Below, piece after piece: positions 1 through 7,775 of a stretch of DNA of 34,467 nt; position 1 is the first letter of the stretch; each line of letters begins with the position of its first letter. Source of the DNA: Phycisphaerales bacterium (lineage in GTDB: Bacteria; Planctomycetota; Phycisphaerae; WQYP01); assembly GCA_009781185.1 (NCBI GenBank), contig WQYP01000029.1:1-34467 (forward strand), given 5' to 3'. Made by a program: the position numbers and the translations under genes. The notes under the pieces are model-generated. The model made no database searches. It was given only the letters and a program-made list of their open reading frames with translations, and was not told where the DNA came from.

Positions 1-1058
1 ACACCCTGTCCCCGCCCCCCCATCCCCCTATCCCGCCTTTTCCCCCCCCCCCTCCCCCCCAGGGAAAACCGCCCTGACCCCCCGCGGGGTTGCCTCCTCA
101 TCCGCCCCCCCCCCCCCCTTTCCGCGGTCTCCGGTACCACGACAATCCCCTTCACTGCGCCATGTGCCCGTTTCATTCCTTCCGCCAAATACTGCCGAAA
201 CGCCGCGACGCGAACCTCTTCTACATTCAGAGCCGCGACCGTCAGGGAGCGACCGTGCGGCAATGGAGGAGGGGGGGGAACGGCGCCTGTCGCTCCCTGA
301 CGGTCGCGGCTCTGATGGTCTGCCCCTTCCGACTTCTGGCTACGGGGGAGGGTGGCTTCTGGCTTCTCTCCAACAGACACCACCACCCGCAGCACCAATC
401 CCGCTTTCGCCTTCCCCACATCTACAAACAATCCATCCAATTGCTTCACCGACAGTCCCAGCGACGCTCCCATGCCGAGCCCTATCTGCATTTTGGGATC
501 AAATCCGAATCGCTCATCGAGCACGAATCGCCGGACGCTGGTCTGCTGGGCATAATCCTGCAGATAGCCCGCGATCAGCCCAGCCTGCCGCGACAAGTTC
601 GTTACCCACCGCCCCCCTCCCGCCGTCTCCGCTTCCTCCCCCACTCGCGGCGCAAAGATCGCCTGCAATTGAATCCCCGCCGCATGCTCCACCGCCATCG
701 TTATTTTTTCCCCACTGGTCCACCGCAGCTCGTACACCCCCGCCGCTGCGAACTCTACTTTCAACGGAATTTTCGCCCGCTGATTCGCCCCCACGACCGT
801 CGCCTTGATCGGCGTCACTGAGACCGCCTTAAACTCCTTCCCCACCCCACTCACCGGCCCAAATGCCACTTCCCCATCCAACACCATTTCTCCATCCGTT
901 GCATTTTCCACCATGACATTCAGCGACGCCGTCTGCTTCACATAATAAATCCCCGACGCATGATCCGCCTCGCCCCACGTCACCTTCAGCCCCCCCACTT
1001 CTCCCCAAGCCGTTCTGCAACCCACCGCCAACACGAACGCCAAGGCGACATGACGAAT
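1..1058 (-). CDS. Exported protein of unknown function, C-terminus cut by the window edge
   Basis: The frame stays open from about 1058 to base 1. It starts with a short hydrophobic stretch ending in AVGC, so it is probably exported or a lipoprotein. It continues with a beta-rich stretch (LKVTWGEADHASGIYYVKQT, later VYELRWTSGEKITMAVEHAAG) and then an alpha/beta part with VRRFVLDERFGFDPKMQIG. I do not recognise the family. The start is uncertain: the best-placed codons are ATT at 1058 and TTG at 1043, while an in-frame ATG at 1154 would make the protein begin inside repeats. Between 230 and 314 the frame crosses two inverted copies of palindrome A without a stop. Below about 120 the sequence is C-homopolymer-rich and the frame there cannot be trusted, because one miscounted base would change it. 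It lies downstream of the VWA gene on the same strand. Confidence 0.5.
   Translation of the reverse strand, partial: MRHVALAFVLAVGCRTAWGEVGGLKVTWGEADHASGIYYVKQTASLNVMVENATDGEMVLDGEVAFGPVSGVGKEFKAVSVTPIKATVVGANQRAKIPLKVEFAAAGVYELRWTSGEKITMAVEHAAGIQLQAIFAPRVGEEAETAGGGRWVTNLSRQAGLIAGYLQDYAQQTSVRRFVLDERFGFDPKMQIGLGMGASLGLSVKQLDGLFVDVGKAKAGLVLRVVVSVGEKPEATLPRSQKSEGADHQSRDRQGATGAVPPPPPLPHGRSLTVAALNVEEVRVAAFRQYLAEGMKRAHGAVKGIVVVPETAERGGGGRMRRQPRGGSGRFSLGGRGGGKRRDRGMGGRGQG
230..314. repeat. Palindrome family A, inverted doublet inside a reading frame
   Basis: GAGCCGCGACCGTCAGGGAG begins at 230. Its reverse complement (CTCCCTGACGGTCGCGGCTC) ends at about 313. A G-rich spacer of about 30 bases separates them. 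Related copies lie at 2489, 26965 and 29077. Confidence 0.8.
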
Positions 1059-1171
1059 GAGCGAATGCCCGAAACCACCCCGCAAAGCGGGGGCGCTACG
1101 AACGTTTTGGTCATTCGTTATTCGGACATTTGGATTTGATTCGTCATTCGTCATTCGAATTTTTCTAATAA
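1059..1171. repeat. Intergenic repeats: family D unit plus ATTCG-word tract
   Basis: Bases 1070-1103 read, on the minus strand, GTAGCGCCCCCGCTTTGCGG followed by GGTGG. This matches the family D units at 29897 and 31969 (CCCCGC / GCGGGG arms around TTT). Bases 1107-1160 are made of repeated TCATTCG/TTATTCG words. I see no gene here. Confidence 0.65.
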
Positions 1172-1792
1172 TTACTTCCCAAGGTCCTTTTCCTCAACGA
1201 ACCTATAAAACCCGCCGTTCTTCTTCGCCAATTCCTTGAGCTGATCCTCGGAGATCGGATCATTGGTGACAAACCCCAGCGTATTCACACGCACCTTTTT
1301 GTCCTTGTTCAGCTTCGCCACCACGTCGAACAGACGCGGATCAAACCGGCCGTCGGTCAAAAAGTAAATCACCTCCGGCCGCATCGCAAAGGCATTTTCG
1401 AACGACTCCTGGAACGGTTCGAGCACACATTCGGCCATTCCCTGTGCGCGGAATTCCTGCAACTTCGACGCGAAATCCTTCTTCACCTCCAGCGTCGCAC
1501 GCTGCAACTGCGAATAAATCACCGTCGCTCTCTCCGATAACATCACCACGCTGAAAGACTGCGAAGGATTCAGGGCGTTGACGGAGCGGATCGTCTCCTG
1601 GCGCAGGAAATCAAACGTGTCGAGCATTGAGCCGGAGTGGTCGAGGACGAAGACGATTTTGTGGGCGGAGTCGGAGAGGCCGTAGAATTTCACTTCAGGT
1701 GTTGGGGGAGCGGGCATTGGTGCGTAGACCGGCATGCAGCCGACAAGTCCGCAGAGGAGCAGCATGAGCATGAACAAGACGGACATTTTCAT
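1172..1792 (-). CDS. VWA-domain lipoprotein
   Basis: This 206-residue protein has a type II signal peptide with lipobox LVGC (Cys19), followed by a short Pro-rich linker. A von Willebrand factor A domain fills the rest. The MIDAS motif DHSGSM starts at Asp51, and the later strand YFLTDGRFD carries the conserved Thr-Asp. VWA domains bind a divalent metal and mediate protein contacts, here presumably at a membrane surface facing the periplasm. The start ATG at 1792 overlaps the stop of the upstream repeat lipoprotein gene as ATGA, so translation is coupled and the two products probably work together. No other enzymatic domain is present. The family call is firm and the role is unknown. Confidence 0.85.
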   Translation of the reverse strand: MKMSVLFMLMLLLCGLVGCMPVYAPMPAPPTPEVKFYGLSDSAHKIVFVLDHSGSMLDTFDFLRQETIRSVNALNPSQSFSVVMLSERATVIYSQLQRATLEVKKDFASKLQEFRAQGMAECVLEPFQESFENAFAMRPEVIYFLTDGRFDPRLFDVVAKLNKDKKVRVNTLGFVTNDPISEDQLKELAKKNGGFYRFVEEKDLGK

Positions 1793-2460
1793 TTGATATT
1801 CTCCAGTTCAGCGAGTCTTGTCTTGGCCGCTTGACGCACTAATCGGTGTGCATTGTTTTGGGCGACATCGGCGAGTGCGGCCTGATCGGTCAGTTTTTGG
1901 ACCGCCTCCTTGCAAATGAGCCAGTCTCTAGCGTTTTTTGCGACATCGGCAAGCGCTGCCTGATCGGTCAGCTTCCTCACCGCCGCTAAACGTATGGACA
2001 AGCTTTCATCATTTTTGGCGAAGTCGGCGAGTGCGGTTTGAGCTGTCAGCTTCTCTCTTATCGTTTTTATACGCGAATGCCAGTCTGGATCCTTCTTCAG
2101 AGCATCCACGAGGGCGGCTTGCTCCGCGGATAAACGCGTGTCCGGATGGGCCGTGTTTTTCGCCACGTCGGCAAGGAGCGACTGGGTGAGCGACGCTTGG
2201 TCGGCCATCTTTTTGACCGCCGCCTGGCGTACGGAGGGGAGTTTGGCGTTTTTGGCGACATTGGCGAGGAGGGCCTGGTCGGTCAATTTTTCCAGCGCCG
2301 CCTGGCATGCGTTTTCATCGACGGCGTTTTTGGCGACATCGGCGAGTGTGGTTTGATTGGCCTGCCATTCGACCGCGATGTCGCGGACGGGTGGGCAACC
2401 GGTGAGTACGCAGAGAAACAGCGTGAGCGCGAGCGAAACGAAGAGGTGTTTTTTGAGCAT
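1789..2460 (-). CDS. Lipoprotein with seven ADVAKN-type (HEAT-like) repeats
   Basis: The start is the ATG at 2460, preceded by GGAAAGGAA. The longer upstream frame runs through intergenic repeats and is not believed. The 223-residue product has a lipoprotein signal ending LTGC. The rest is about seven tandem units of roughly 26 residues with consensus QAALADVAKNA....VR.AAV.KLTD. Units 3 and 4 are the most divergent. The pattern of two amphipathic helices per unit resembles HEAT-type solenoids, which are protein-interaction scaffolds. Repeats of this ADVAKN kind occur in environmental bacteria with no assigned function, as far as I know. Its stop overlaps the start of the VWA lipoprotein gene by ATGA, which suggests a two-component surface assembly. 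Confidence 0.85.
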   Translation of the reverse strand: MLKKHLFVSLALTLFLCVLTGCPPVRDIAVEWQANQTTLADVAKNAVDENACQAALEKLTDQALLANVAKNAKLPSVRQAAVKKMADQASLTQSLLADVAKNTAHPDTRLSAEQAALVDALKKDPDWHSRIKTIREKLTAQTALADFAKNDESLSIRLAAVRKLTDQAALADVAKNARDWLICKEAVQKLTDQAALADVAQNNAHRLVRQAAKTRLAELENIK

Positions 2461-2735
2461 GGGAATTTCCTTTCCGGATTGTCGCGTGGTCGCTCTCTTA
2501 CGGTCGCGTCTCGGATTATCGAAGTATAATGATGGGATGTGTGGCTTGCCAGCGGGGGGAAGGGGGGGGATACTCTGGTGGTTGCTTTCGCCCCTGGCGG
2601 GGCGACGGCGATTTTTGGGGGGACGGTTTACCCACGGCGGCGCGACTGTTGCCGCTTGCCGTGGGCTAAAGGCTGTGGCCCCTACCGGGGCCGAACGGCA
2701 TGCAAGCATGCCGGCTAACTATTTTGGAGCATATC
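2461..2735. repeat. Intergenic region with family A and family H palindromes
   Basis: A diverged family A copy occupies 2489-2513 (GTCGCTCTCTTACGGTCGCG). Bases 2650-2719 form a nested palindromic block ending GCATGCAAGCATGCCGGCTAA-like (family H, second copy at 13679-13700). No gene is seen. The region must hold the promoters of both divergent flanking operons, but I could not pick a convincing -35/-10 pair. Confidence 0.6.
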
Positions 2736-4193
2736 ATGGCAAGCGAACGACCAAATATTCTTTATATCTTTCCGGATCAATGGCGATTTGACTGCATGGA
2801 GCATATCGGGCATCCGGCGGTGGAAACACCATTCTTGACGGAGTTGGCGGGGCATGGGATTACGTTTACACATGCGTATACGAGTTGTCCGAGTTGCATT
2901 GCGACGCGGATATCGATTTTGACGGGGATGACGCCGAGCAATACGGGGCGGTTGGGGTATCGGGATGGGGTGCCGTGGCGGTATGCGAATACGCTGGTGG
3001 AGTTGCTGCGGAATTCGGGGTATCAGACGATCAACGTGGGTAAGACGCATTTTCATCCGCAACGGGCGCATTTTGGTTATGAGATTAATGAGCTGTACGA
3101 CACGCAGAAGTTCACGCCTTATTTCACGTCGGATTACAATATTTGGCTGCGTGAGAAGACCGGCGGGGAGATTGTGGATACGGCGACGGATTTGGGGCCG
3201 AACTCGATCGTGGCGCAGCCGTGGGTGCATCCGGAACATTTGCATCCGAATGCGTGGACGGCGACGAAGGCGATTGAGAGGTTGGAGCGTCGTGATCCGT
3301 CGCGGCCGTTTTTTATGACGTTGAATTTTCATCGCCCGCATCCGCCGTACGATCCGCCTCAGAGTTTTTATGATCGGTATGCGGACCGGGAACTGCCGCC
3401 GGTACCGGTGGGGAATTGGGCGAAAAAGTTTGATACGCCGCTGACGGACCAGGTGGCGGCGACGGGCCGGGTGCCGCAGCGGATGCACGATCGGACGCGG
3501 CGAGCTTACTTCGCGCAAATGACAAACATCGATTTTCAAATCGGACGCGTTCTGCGGTGGATGTTGCGTTTCGGACATTGCATCGACAACACCATGATCG
3601 TCTTCGGCTCGGATCACGGCGAACTTCTGGGCGATCATCACATGTGGCGGAAGATGAATGGTTTTGAAGGATCGTCACATGTACCATTGATTGTACAACT
3701 GCCGCGGAATATGAAGGGAGTGCCACGAAATGTGCGGGACGATCACACGGTGACGCTGGAGGATATGATGCCGATGTTTTTGGAGGAGGCAGGCCTGCCG
3801 ATCCCGAAAACGGTGGAGGGACGGAGCTTATCGGGGATTCTGCGTGGCGAGAAGCCCAAGGAATGGCGGGAGTTCATGCACGGCGAACATTGCCGCCCGA
3901 ACGGTGGCTGGCAGTATCTGACCGACGGAAACGAAAAGTATATGTACGAAACGATGACGGGCGAAGAGTTTTTCTTCGATCTGAAAAACGATCCGCAGGA
4001 ACTATACAATCTGGCGAATGATACAAAACATGCGGAGCGAATGGCGATGTGGAGAGGACGGCTGGTGGATATTTTAGCGAAGCGGCCACAGGACGGGCTG
4101 GTCAAGGACGGCAAATTGCAAAAAGGCATCAAACTGCCACCGGTGCGCCCGGAACTGATGGAAGGCGCAACGCCCGGACTCCATGAGCACTGA
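2736..4193 (+). CDS. Sulfatase (formylglycine-dependent, S1 family)
   Basis: This 485-residue sulfatase/alkaline-phosphatase superfamily enzyme hydrolyses sulfate esters. The start ATG at 2736 has TTGGAGC upstream; a longer frame from 2700 would begin inside the family H repeat. Residues 7-19 (NILYIFPDQWRFD) form the first strand with the metal-binding Asp14. Cys54 in C-I-A-T-R is the expected formylglycine site, a variant of C-x-P/A-S-R with Thr in place of Ser. GSDHGELLGDH near residue 290 is the second metal site. There is no signal peptide, so it may act in the cytoplasm or be exported another way. A C-terminal FFDLKNDPQELYNLA segment is typical of the family. The next gene starts 36 bases on, suggesting one catabolic operon. 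The substrate cannot be read from the sequence. Confidence 0.92.
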   Translation: MASERPNILYIFPDQWRFDCMEHIGHPAVETPFLTELAGHGITFTHAYTSCPSCIATRISILTGMTPSNTGRLGYRDGVPWRYANTLVELLRNSGYQTINVGKTHFHPQRAHFGYEINELYDTQKFTPYFTSDYNIWLREKTGGEIVDTATDLGPNSIVAQPWVHPEHLHPNAWTATKAIERLERRDPSRPFFMTLNFHRPHPPYDPPQSFYDRYADRELPPVPVGNWAKKFDTPLTDQVAATGRVPQRMHDRTRRAYFAQMTNIDFQIGRVLRWMLRFGHCIDNTMIVFGSDHGELLGDHHMWRKMNGFEGSSHVPLIVQLPRNMKGVPRNVRDDHTVTLEDMMPMFLEEAGLPIPKTVEGRSLSGILRGEKPKEWREFMHGEHCRPNGGWQYLTDGNEKYMYETMTGEEFFFDLKNDPQELYNLANDTKHAERMAMWRGRLVDILAKRPQDGLVKDGKLQKGIKLPPVRPELMEGATPGLHEH

Positions 4194-4229
4194 AAACTTA
4201 AAACTTGAAACTCAAAAAGGAGATCGACA

Positions 4230-6077
4230 GTGGCCAAAACATTAATCATCGGCGTATCCACGGTGACACGGAACGTGGAGGATTTTGAAACATTTGCGAA
4301 GCTGGCTTCGCCGTTGAAGAAACATGGACAGGTTTGTATTGGCGTCAGTTCGCTGGCGGAGAAGACGCAGGCGGATGTGCCGGAGGGAGGATGGGGCGGC
4401 GGAAGCGCGTGGCATGAGTATACGTCGCTGCTCTCGTCGCTGCAGAAGTTTTTCCCGCACAAAAAAATGCAGCCGTTCCTGGACATGAAGCATGTGAAAA
4501 AGAACCGGGAGTTGCTGCGGGCGAAGGCGAAGGTGGTGAAGAAGTACGGGTATCAAGCGTCGTTTTCGACGCATATTCCGTTCTTTTTGCCGGAGGCGTT
4601 TTTCGCGAAGTATCCGCATCTTCGCGGAGCACGTGTGGATCATCCAAGGCGATCGAAGCGGGAGGCCTTTGCGCCGTGCGTGGATCATCCGGAAATGCTG
4701 GAGATGATCAAGGAGATGATGGGCGAGCTGGCGCGGGAGGTTCCGGAGATTCGATCGATGCGGCTGGCGACCAACGATGCGGGCGGGGGGCTGTGCTGGG
4801 CGGACTGGCTTTACGCAGGGCCGAACGGACCGGCATGCTGCCGACATATCTCGACGGCACAGCGCGCCAAACGGCTGATGGAAGCGATCCGCGAAGGAGC
4901 CGGCAAGGAACGGATGCTGGACCTGCAAATGGACGGTAACTTCAGCGAAGCGGAGTGGCGGGAAATGAACTCGCTGATCGATGAGAATTTCCACTTCCAC
5001 ATTCACTGGACCAAGGGCGTCGAGCATCAGGTGAACGCAACGGGAGTGCCGTCGAGCGGCGGAATCATGGACAACCCGGTACGCGGAATCTTCGATCCGG
5101 TCGGAATCGCCAAAATGCTCGACGGCATCAAAAAACCGGAGGTGACACGGATCGGTCTGAATTTTGGATACAACTACAACCGTGGAAGAGAACTGGACGA
5201 TGTGGTGGAGAAGGTGGTGGAGATTGTTGACGCGTTTTTGAAGGAGCCGGCACACGGGTCGGTGGAGCGGTTGCTGTTTGTGCGGAAGCTCTGCGAGAAG
5301 TGGGTGGGAACGAAGCGTCGCGACGAATTGCTCGAAGCGCTGATTGCGATGAACGATGCGTATCGGCTCAAGGAGCAGGTGGCGTGGCGTTTGACGGGGA
5401 ATTATTACGGGGTATCGATGCGGATCGTGAATCGGCCGCTGGTGATTATGCCCGATAAGCTCACGGCGGAGGAGGAGTCGTATTTCTTGCCATATGTTTT
5501 CAACACAGACGTCAACGAAGCGCGGATGGATTACCGGGATTGGCACGGAGCGAAATTGGAGGGCGGGCCGATCGAGCCGATGGCAACCAACAAAGACCCA
5601 CGACTCAAAGCGATGGACGCATTCAGCTCGCGGCTCAAGCGAGTGGCCGGGACGCTGGAAAACATGGGCGATTCGCCGACGGGAGAGCTGCTTTCGCGGA
5701 TGGGTCAGTCGCTTTGGTTGTATGCATGTGTGATGCGGAGCGCGAACAACTTTTTCGCGACGGGAGTGGTGCGGGATCGCAACGCGGAGAAGTTGATGGG
5801 GCCGGCGCACATTCCACCAAAAATCGGCGACTGGACCGGCGATCCGGATCTGCAATTGCTCAACAGTTACATGCGGGATGAACTCGATAACGCGGCGGAG
5901 ATGGCGGCGATTCTCGAAAACGGCGGAATGCGGCAGATGGTCATAGCGGACAATGCGAAAAATGAAGATACGTTCCTGCTGGGACCAGACCTGATCAAAC
6001 AACTCAAGAGAAAGTGTGAAATCATGCAGCGACATTGGCTGGACGCGGAAGCTTATATGACGATTCCGCACAAATAG
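4230..6077 (+). CDS. Unassigned probable TIM-barrel carbohydrate-active protein
   Basis: This 615-residue protein starts at GTG 4230, seven bases after AAAGGAG. I do not recognise a named family. The first about 330 residues alternate hydrophobic strands and helices as in a TIM barrel (TLIIGVST, VCIGVSS, GYQASFSTHIPFFLPE, FHFHIHW, VTRIGLNFGYNY). The segment MRLATNDAGGGLCWADW near residue 180 recalls the ND-x-GG-x-C pattern seen in DUF4838 and alpha-glucuronidase-like proteins. That resemblance is from memory and weak. The C-terminal half is helical. There is no signal peptide. Co-transcription with the sulfatase suggests a role in breaking down a sulfated glycan; this is inference. The stop TAG (6075-6077) is the first three bases of a family F palindrome. 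Confidence 0.7.
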   Translation: MAKTLIIGVSTVTRNVEDFETFAKLASPLKKHGQVCIGVSSLAEKTQADVPEGGWGGGSAWHEYTSLLSSLQKFFPHKKMQPFLDMKHVKKNRELLRAKAKVVKKYGYQASFSTHIPFFLPEAFFAKYPHLRGARVDHPRRSKREAFAPCVDHPEMLEMIKEMMGELAREVPEIRSMRLATNDAGGGLCWADWLYAGPNGPACCRHISTAQRAKRLMEAIREGAGKERMLDLQMDGNFSEAEWREMNSLIDENFHFHIHWTKGVEHQVNATGVPSSGGIMDNPVRGIFDPVGIAKMLDGIKKPEVTRIGLNFGYNYNRGRELDDVVEKVVEIVDAFLKEPAHGSVERLLFVRKLCEKWVGTKRRDELLEALIAMNDAYRLKEQVAWRLTGNYYGVSMRIVNRPLVIMPDKLTAEEESYFLPYVFNTDVNEARMDYRDWHGAKLEGGPIEPMATNKDPRLKAMDAFSSRLKRVAGTLENMGDSPTGELLSRMGQSLWLYACVMRSANNFFATGVVRDRNAEKLMGPAHIPPKIGDWTGDPDLQLLNSYMRDELDNAAEMAAILENGGMRQMVIADNAKNEDTFLLGPDLIKQLKRKCEIMQRHWLDAEAYMTIPHK

Positions 6078-6114
6078 CCTTGTGTGGAAACGCAAGGCTT
6101 CGGACGCCAGAGAG
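6075..6114. repeat. Family F palindrome carrying the stop codon of the upstream gene
   Basis: TAG is followed by arms AGCCTTGTGT and ACGCAAGGCT around GGAA (10 pairs, one G-U), then TTCGGACGCCAGAG. The same unit recurs at 32758 (again with TAG as a stop codon) and in part at 18449. Confidence 0.85.
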
Positions 6115-6171
6115 CACCGAGGATGCCGGGGATCCACTGGATCGTATGTGTGAGACGCATAAGATGCGTTC

Positions 6172-6202
6172 AGCTTTGCGTTTCCACGCAAAGCTATTTT
6201 TA
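6172..6202 (+). terminator. Family F' hairpin, likely terminator of the sulfatase operon
   Basis: Arms AGCTTTGCGT and ACGCAAAGCT (10 bp) around TTCC are followed by ATTTTTAT. It is an inverted partner of the F unit at 6075 and has the T-tract that F itself lacks. Confidence 0.6.
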
Positions 6203-6207
6203 TATTG

Positions 6208-6957
6208 CTAACTGCGGAGCAAATGATCGTGGCAAAAAAAATAACGTTTCAGTTGTATTAGAGCTTTTTTCACTCGCCCGTAGCGTTTTGGAGCCCCGCA
6301 TGGCAATGCGGGGCTTTGGCTCTCGCTTCCTGCGCATGTCATCACGCCAAGACCACATGAAAAATGCTCTATCCGATCAGCAACGACGGCTGCGTCTTCG
6401 TCAATCTTGCGCTTGCGGCTACCGGGTGATCGCAGAGCCGCCGGGTCCAGCGTCGGATCGGGAATCCAGATCGGATATTGCCAACGGAGACACAGCGGCG
6501 CAGGCGGTGGCCAGTTACGAACCGAGGCCTCCATCACAACGGCGTCATCCTCTTCGTGATAACGCAGACCGATATGAGCATCCGGCGCACGACTTTGGGC
6601 TCCGGCACCGGAGCCCAAATCGGTGATCGACTTTCCGCTCTGGTCGCCCTTGCTGGTATGGTGAATGAGCACGAACGCAGCGCCGGTCTCATCAGCGTAG
6701 CGATCCACAAGGTTGTAAAGCTGCGCCATTGCACCGTTGTCGTTTTCATCTGTATCACGCGGCAAGAATCGGTAGAAGGCGTCGAGGATGATCAAGCGGA
6801 AATTCATGTAACTGGCCATTTCGGCCTGTTTTGGCCTGTTTGTGCGATGTAGACGCTCTTCGATATGTTGGCCCGTTTTCGCTCGTAAGTCACGCTCCCG
6901 CCGTTCTCTACGAGTCCCGCTTAATCCCGCTCCGTCCCGTGTGATCTCGCTTGGCAA
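6208..6957 (-). pseudogene. Remnant of a RepA/DnaB-like RecA-fold ATPase (AAA_25 type)
   Basis: The middle of this frame (about 6390-6830) encodes a recognisable RecA-fold core. LIILDAFYRFLPRD is a Walker B strand. AAFVLIHHTSKGDQSGKS and the following DLGSGAGAQ match the VxHHxxK...GS signature of RepA-like helicase/primase-associated ATPases. The Walker A region expected upstream is absent: the N-terminal 50 residues (Arg-rich, TRRERRERDLR) look unlike the family. The C-terminal end runs into a family E palindrome at 6292-6315. I therefore read it as a gene fragment cut at both ends. With the adjacent VapBC pair it suggests the debris of a small mobile element or plasmid-like island. Confidence 0.65.
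6292..6315. repeat. Family E palindrome
   Basis: Arms AGCCCCGCAT and ATGCGGGGCT around GGCA form a perfect 10-bp stem. Two more copies form an inverted pair at 26035-26058 and 26081-26104. Confidence 0.85.
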
Positions 6958-6970
6958 TCTACATCTTTCT

Positions 6971-7393
6971 TTATGGCTGCATTTTGTCTGTCGCTAAATT
7001 TCCCAACGCAAGACACTGAAGCTCAGGAATCCGACTGAATTCCTTTGCATTTCCTGTGACAAGCGTCGCGCCGTGCAGCACGGCGATGGCGGCGATCTGC
7101 AAGTCATACGGGCCGATGACGTGCCCCTTGCGTTCAAGATCGGCTCGTATTTTGGCGCAAACATCGGCTGCGGCATCATCGAAAGGAATGGAGGTGACTA
7201 TTGCCAGAAAAGCTGCCACAGAATTGCGGTTGCGCTCCGTAGGGCTTTTATGAACCCCCAACAGTAATTCAGTCCGAACCACCGAACAAATACGAACGGA
7301 ATCTGGTCCCTGGGATCGCATCCATTCATGCATGGGTGAATCTGGCCGGCGCAGGTGGTCGATACAAACGCTGGTATCGAGGAGGTAGTTCAT
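6971..7393 (-). CDS. vapC: VapC-family PIN-domain ribonuclease toxin
   Basis: This 140-residue PIN-domain protein has the expected acidic residues: Asp6 in LLDTSVCIDHL, Glu in VVRTELLLG, and Asp in GPYDLQIAA. The usual final Asp is replaced by Asn in VTGNAKEFSRI, a common variation. VapC toxins cleave RNA, often tRNA or rRNA, and are held inactive by the partner antitoxin. The start ATG at 7393 overlaps the stop of the upstream antitoxin gene as ATGA, the classic toxin-antitoxin arrangement. It sits next to the ATPase remnant. The family call is strong and the target RNA is unknown. Confidence 0.9.
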   Translation of the reverse strand: MNYLLDTSVCIDHLRRPDSPMHEWMRSQGPDSVRICSVVRTELLLGVHKSPTERNRNSVAAFLAIVTSIPFDDAAADVCAKIRADLERKGHVIGPYDLQIAAIAVLHGATLVTGNAKEFSRIPELQCLALGNLATDKMQP

Positions 7394-7629
7394 TCCAGCG
7401 GCTCCCGTACCTCATAATCACCCTGCGGCGGACGTTCAAGCGACAAATCCGCTTGTCCGGCGGTGCGTTCAAAGAAATCCTTCGGCCATTCTTTCTTTGG
7501 TTTCTCCGAATCCACCATGATGCGAACACGCAATCGTGTGCCTTCCGGCAAGGCGGGCGGCTCGTCCAGAACGATTTGGCCGCGTTCAAAACGGCCATCC
7601 ACTTCCAGAGCTGCATAGATAGTCATCAT
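7390..7629 (-). CDS. VapB-like antitoxin
   Basis: This small protein of about 79 residues starts at ATG 7629 or 7626, behind GGAGG at 7635-7639. The N-terminal half (GRFERGQIVLDEPPALPEGT) has the beta pattern of short AF2212-like or AbrB-like antitoxins. The acidic, Pro-rich C-terminal tail (EWPKDFFERTAGQ onward) probably wraps the toxin. A longer frame to 7701 is less likely, because the ribosome site decides the start. It is coupled to vapC by an ATGA overlap. The function is inferred mainly from position and size, because the sequence itself is only loosely typical. Confidence 0.75.
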   Translation of the reverse strand: MMTIYAALEVDGRFERGQIVLDEPPALPEGTRLRVRIMVDSEKPKKEWPKDFFERTAGQADLSLERPPQGDYEVREPLE

Positions 7630-7775
7630 TGCATCCTCCAATATATTCCTAAAATAGCGTACCACGCCTGCTGATGTGAATCCACCGCAATCCGTATCCA
7701 CGAATCAACGTTTCAACATTCGCGGGAAAGCATCGCATTCGTGCTGAAAAGAGCTTACGTCGAACTGACGTCCAC
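7630..7775. other. Short gap with a degenerate family A-like end
   Basis: No gene is seen. Bases 7768-7787 (GTCCACTTACGGTCGTGG) resemble the 3' part of family A and lie just downstream of the phosphodiesterase gene. The vapBC promoter should lie here; I could not assign one. Confidence 0.35.

Noticed and set aside
90..821. Two long plus-strand frames (243 and 214 residues) at the left edge
   Set aside because: Pro/Ser/His-rich low-complexity products with no motif; the minus-strand exported protein explains the region better.
2715..3641. 308-residue minus-strand frame opposite the sulfatase
   Set aside because: Arg/Pro/His-rich shadow without domains; the sulfatase is certain.
4242..6191. 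649-residue open frame on the minus strand
   Set aside because: It mirrors the coding strand of the hydrolase gene, is rich in His/Arg/Leu without motifs, and has no ribosome site; a codon-bias shadow.
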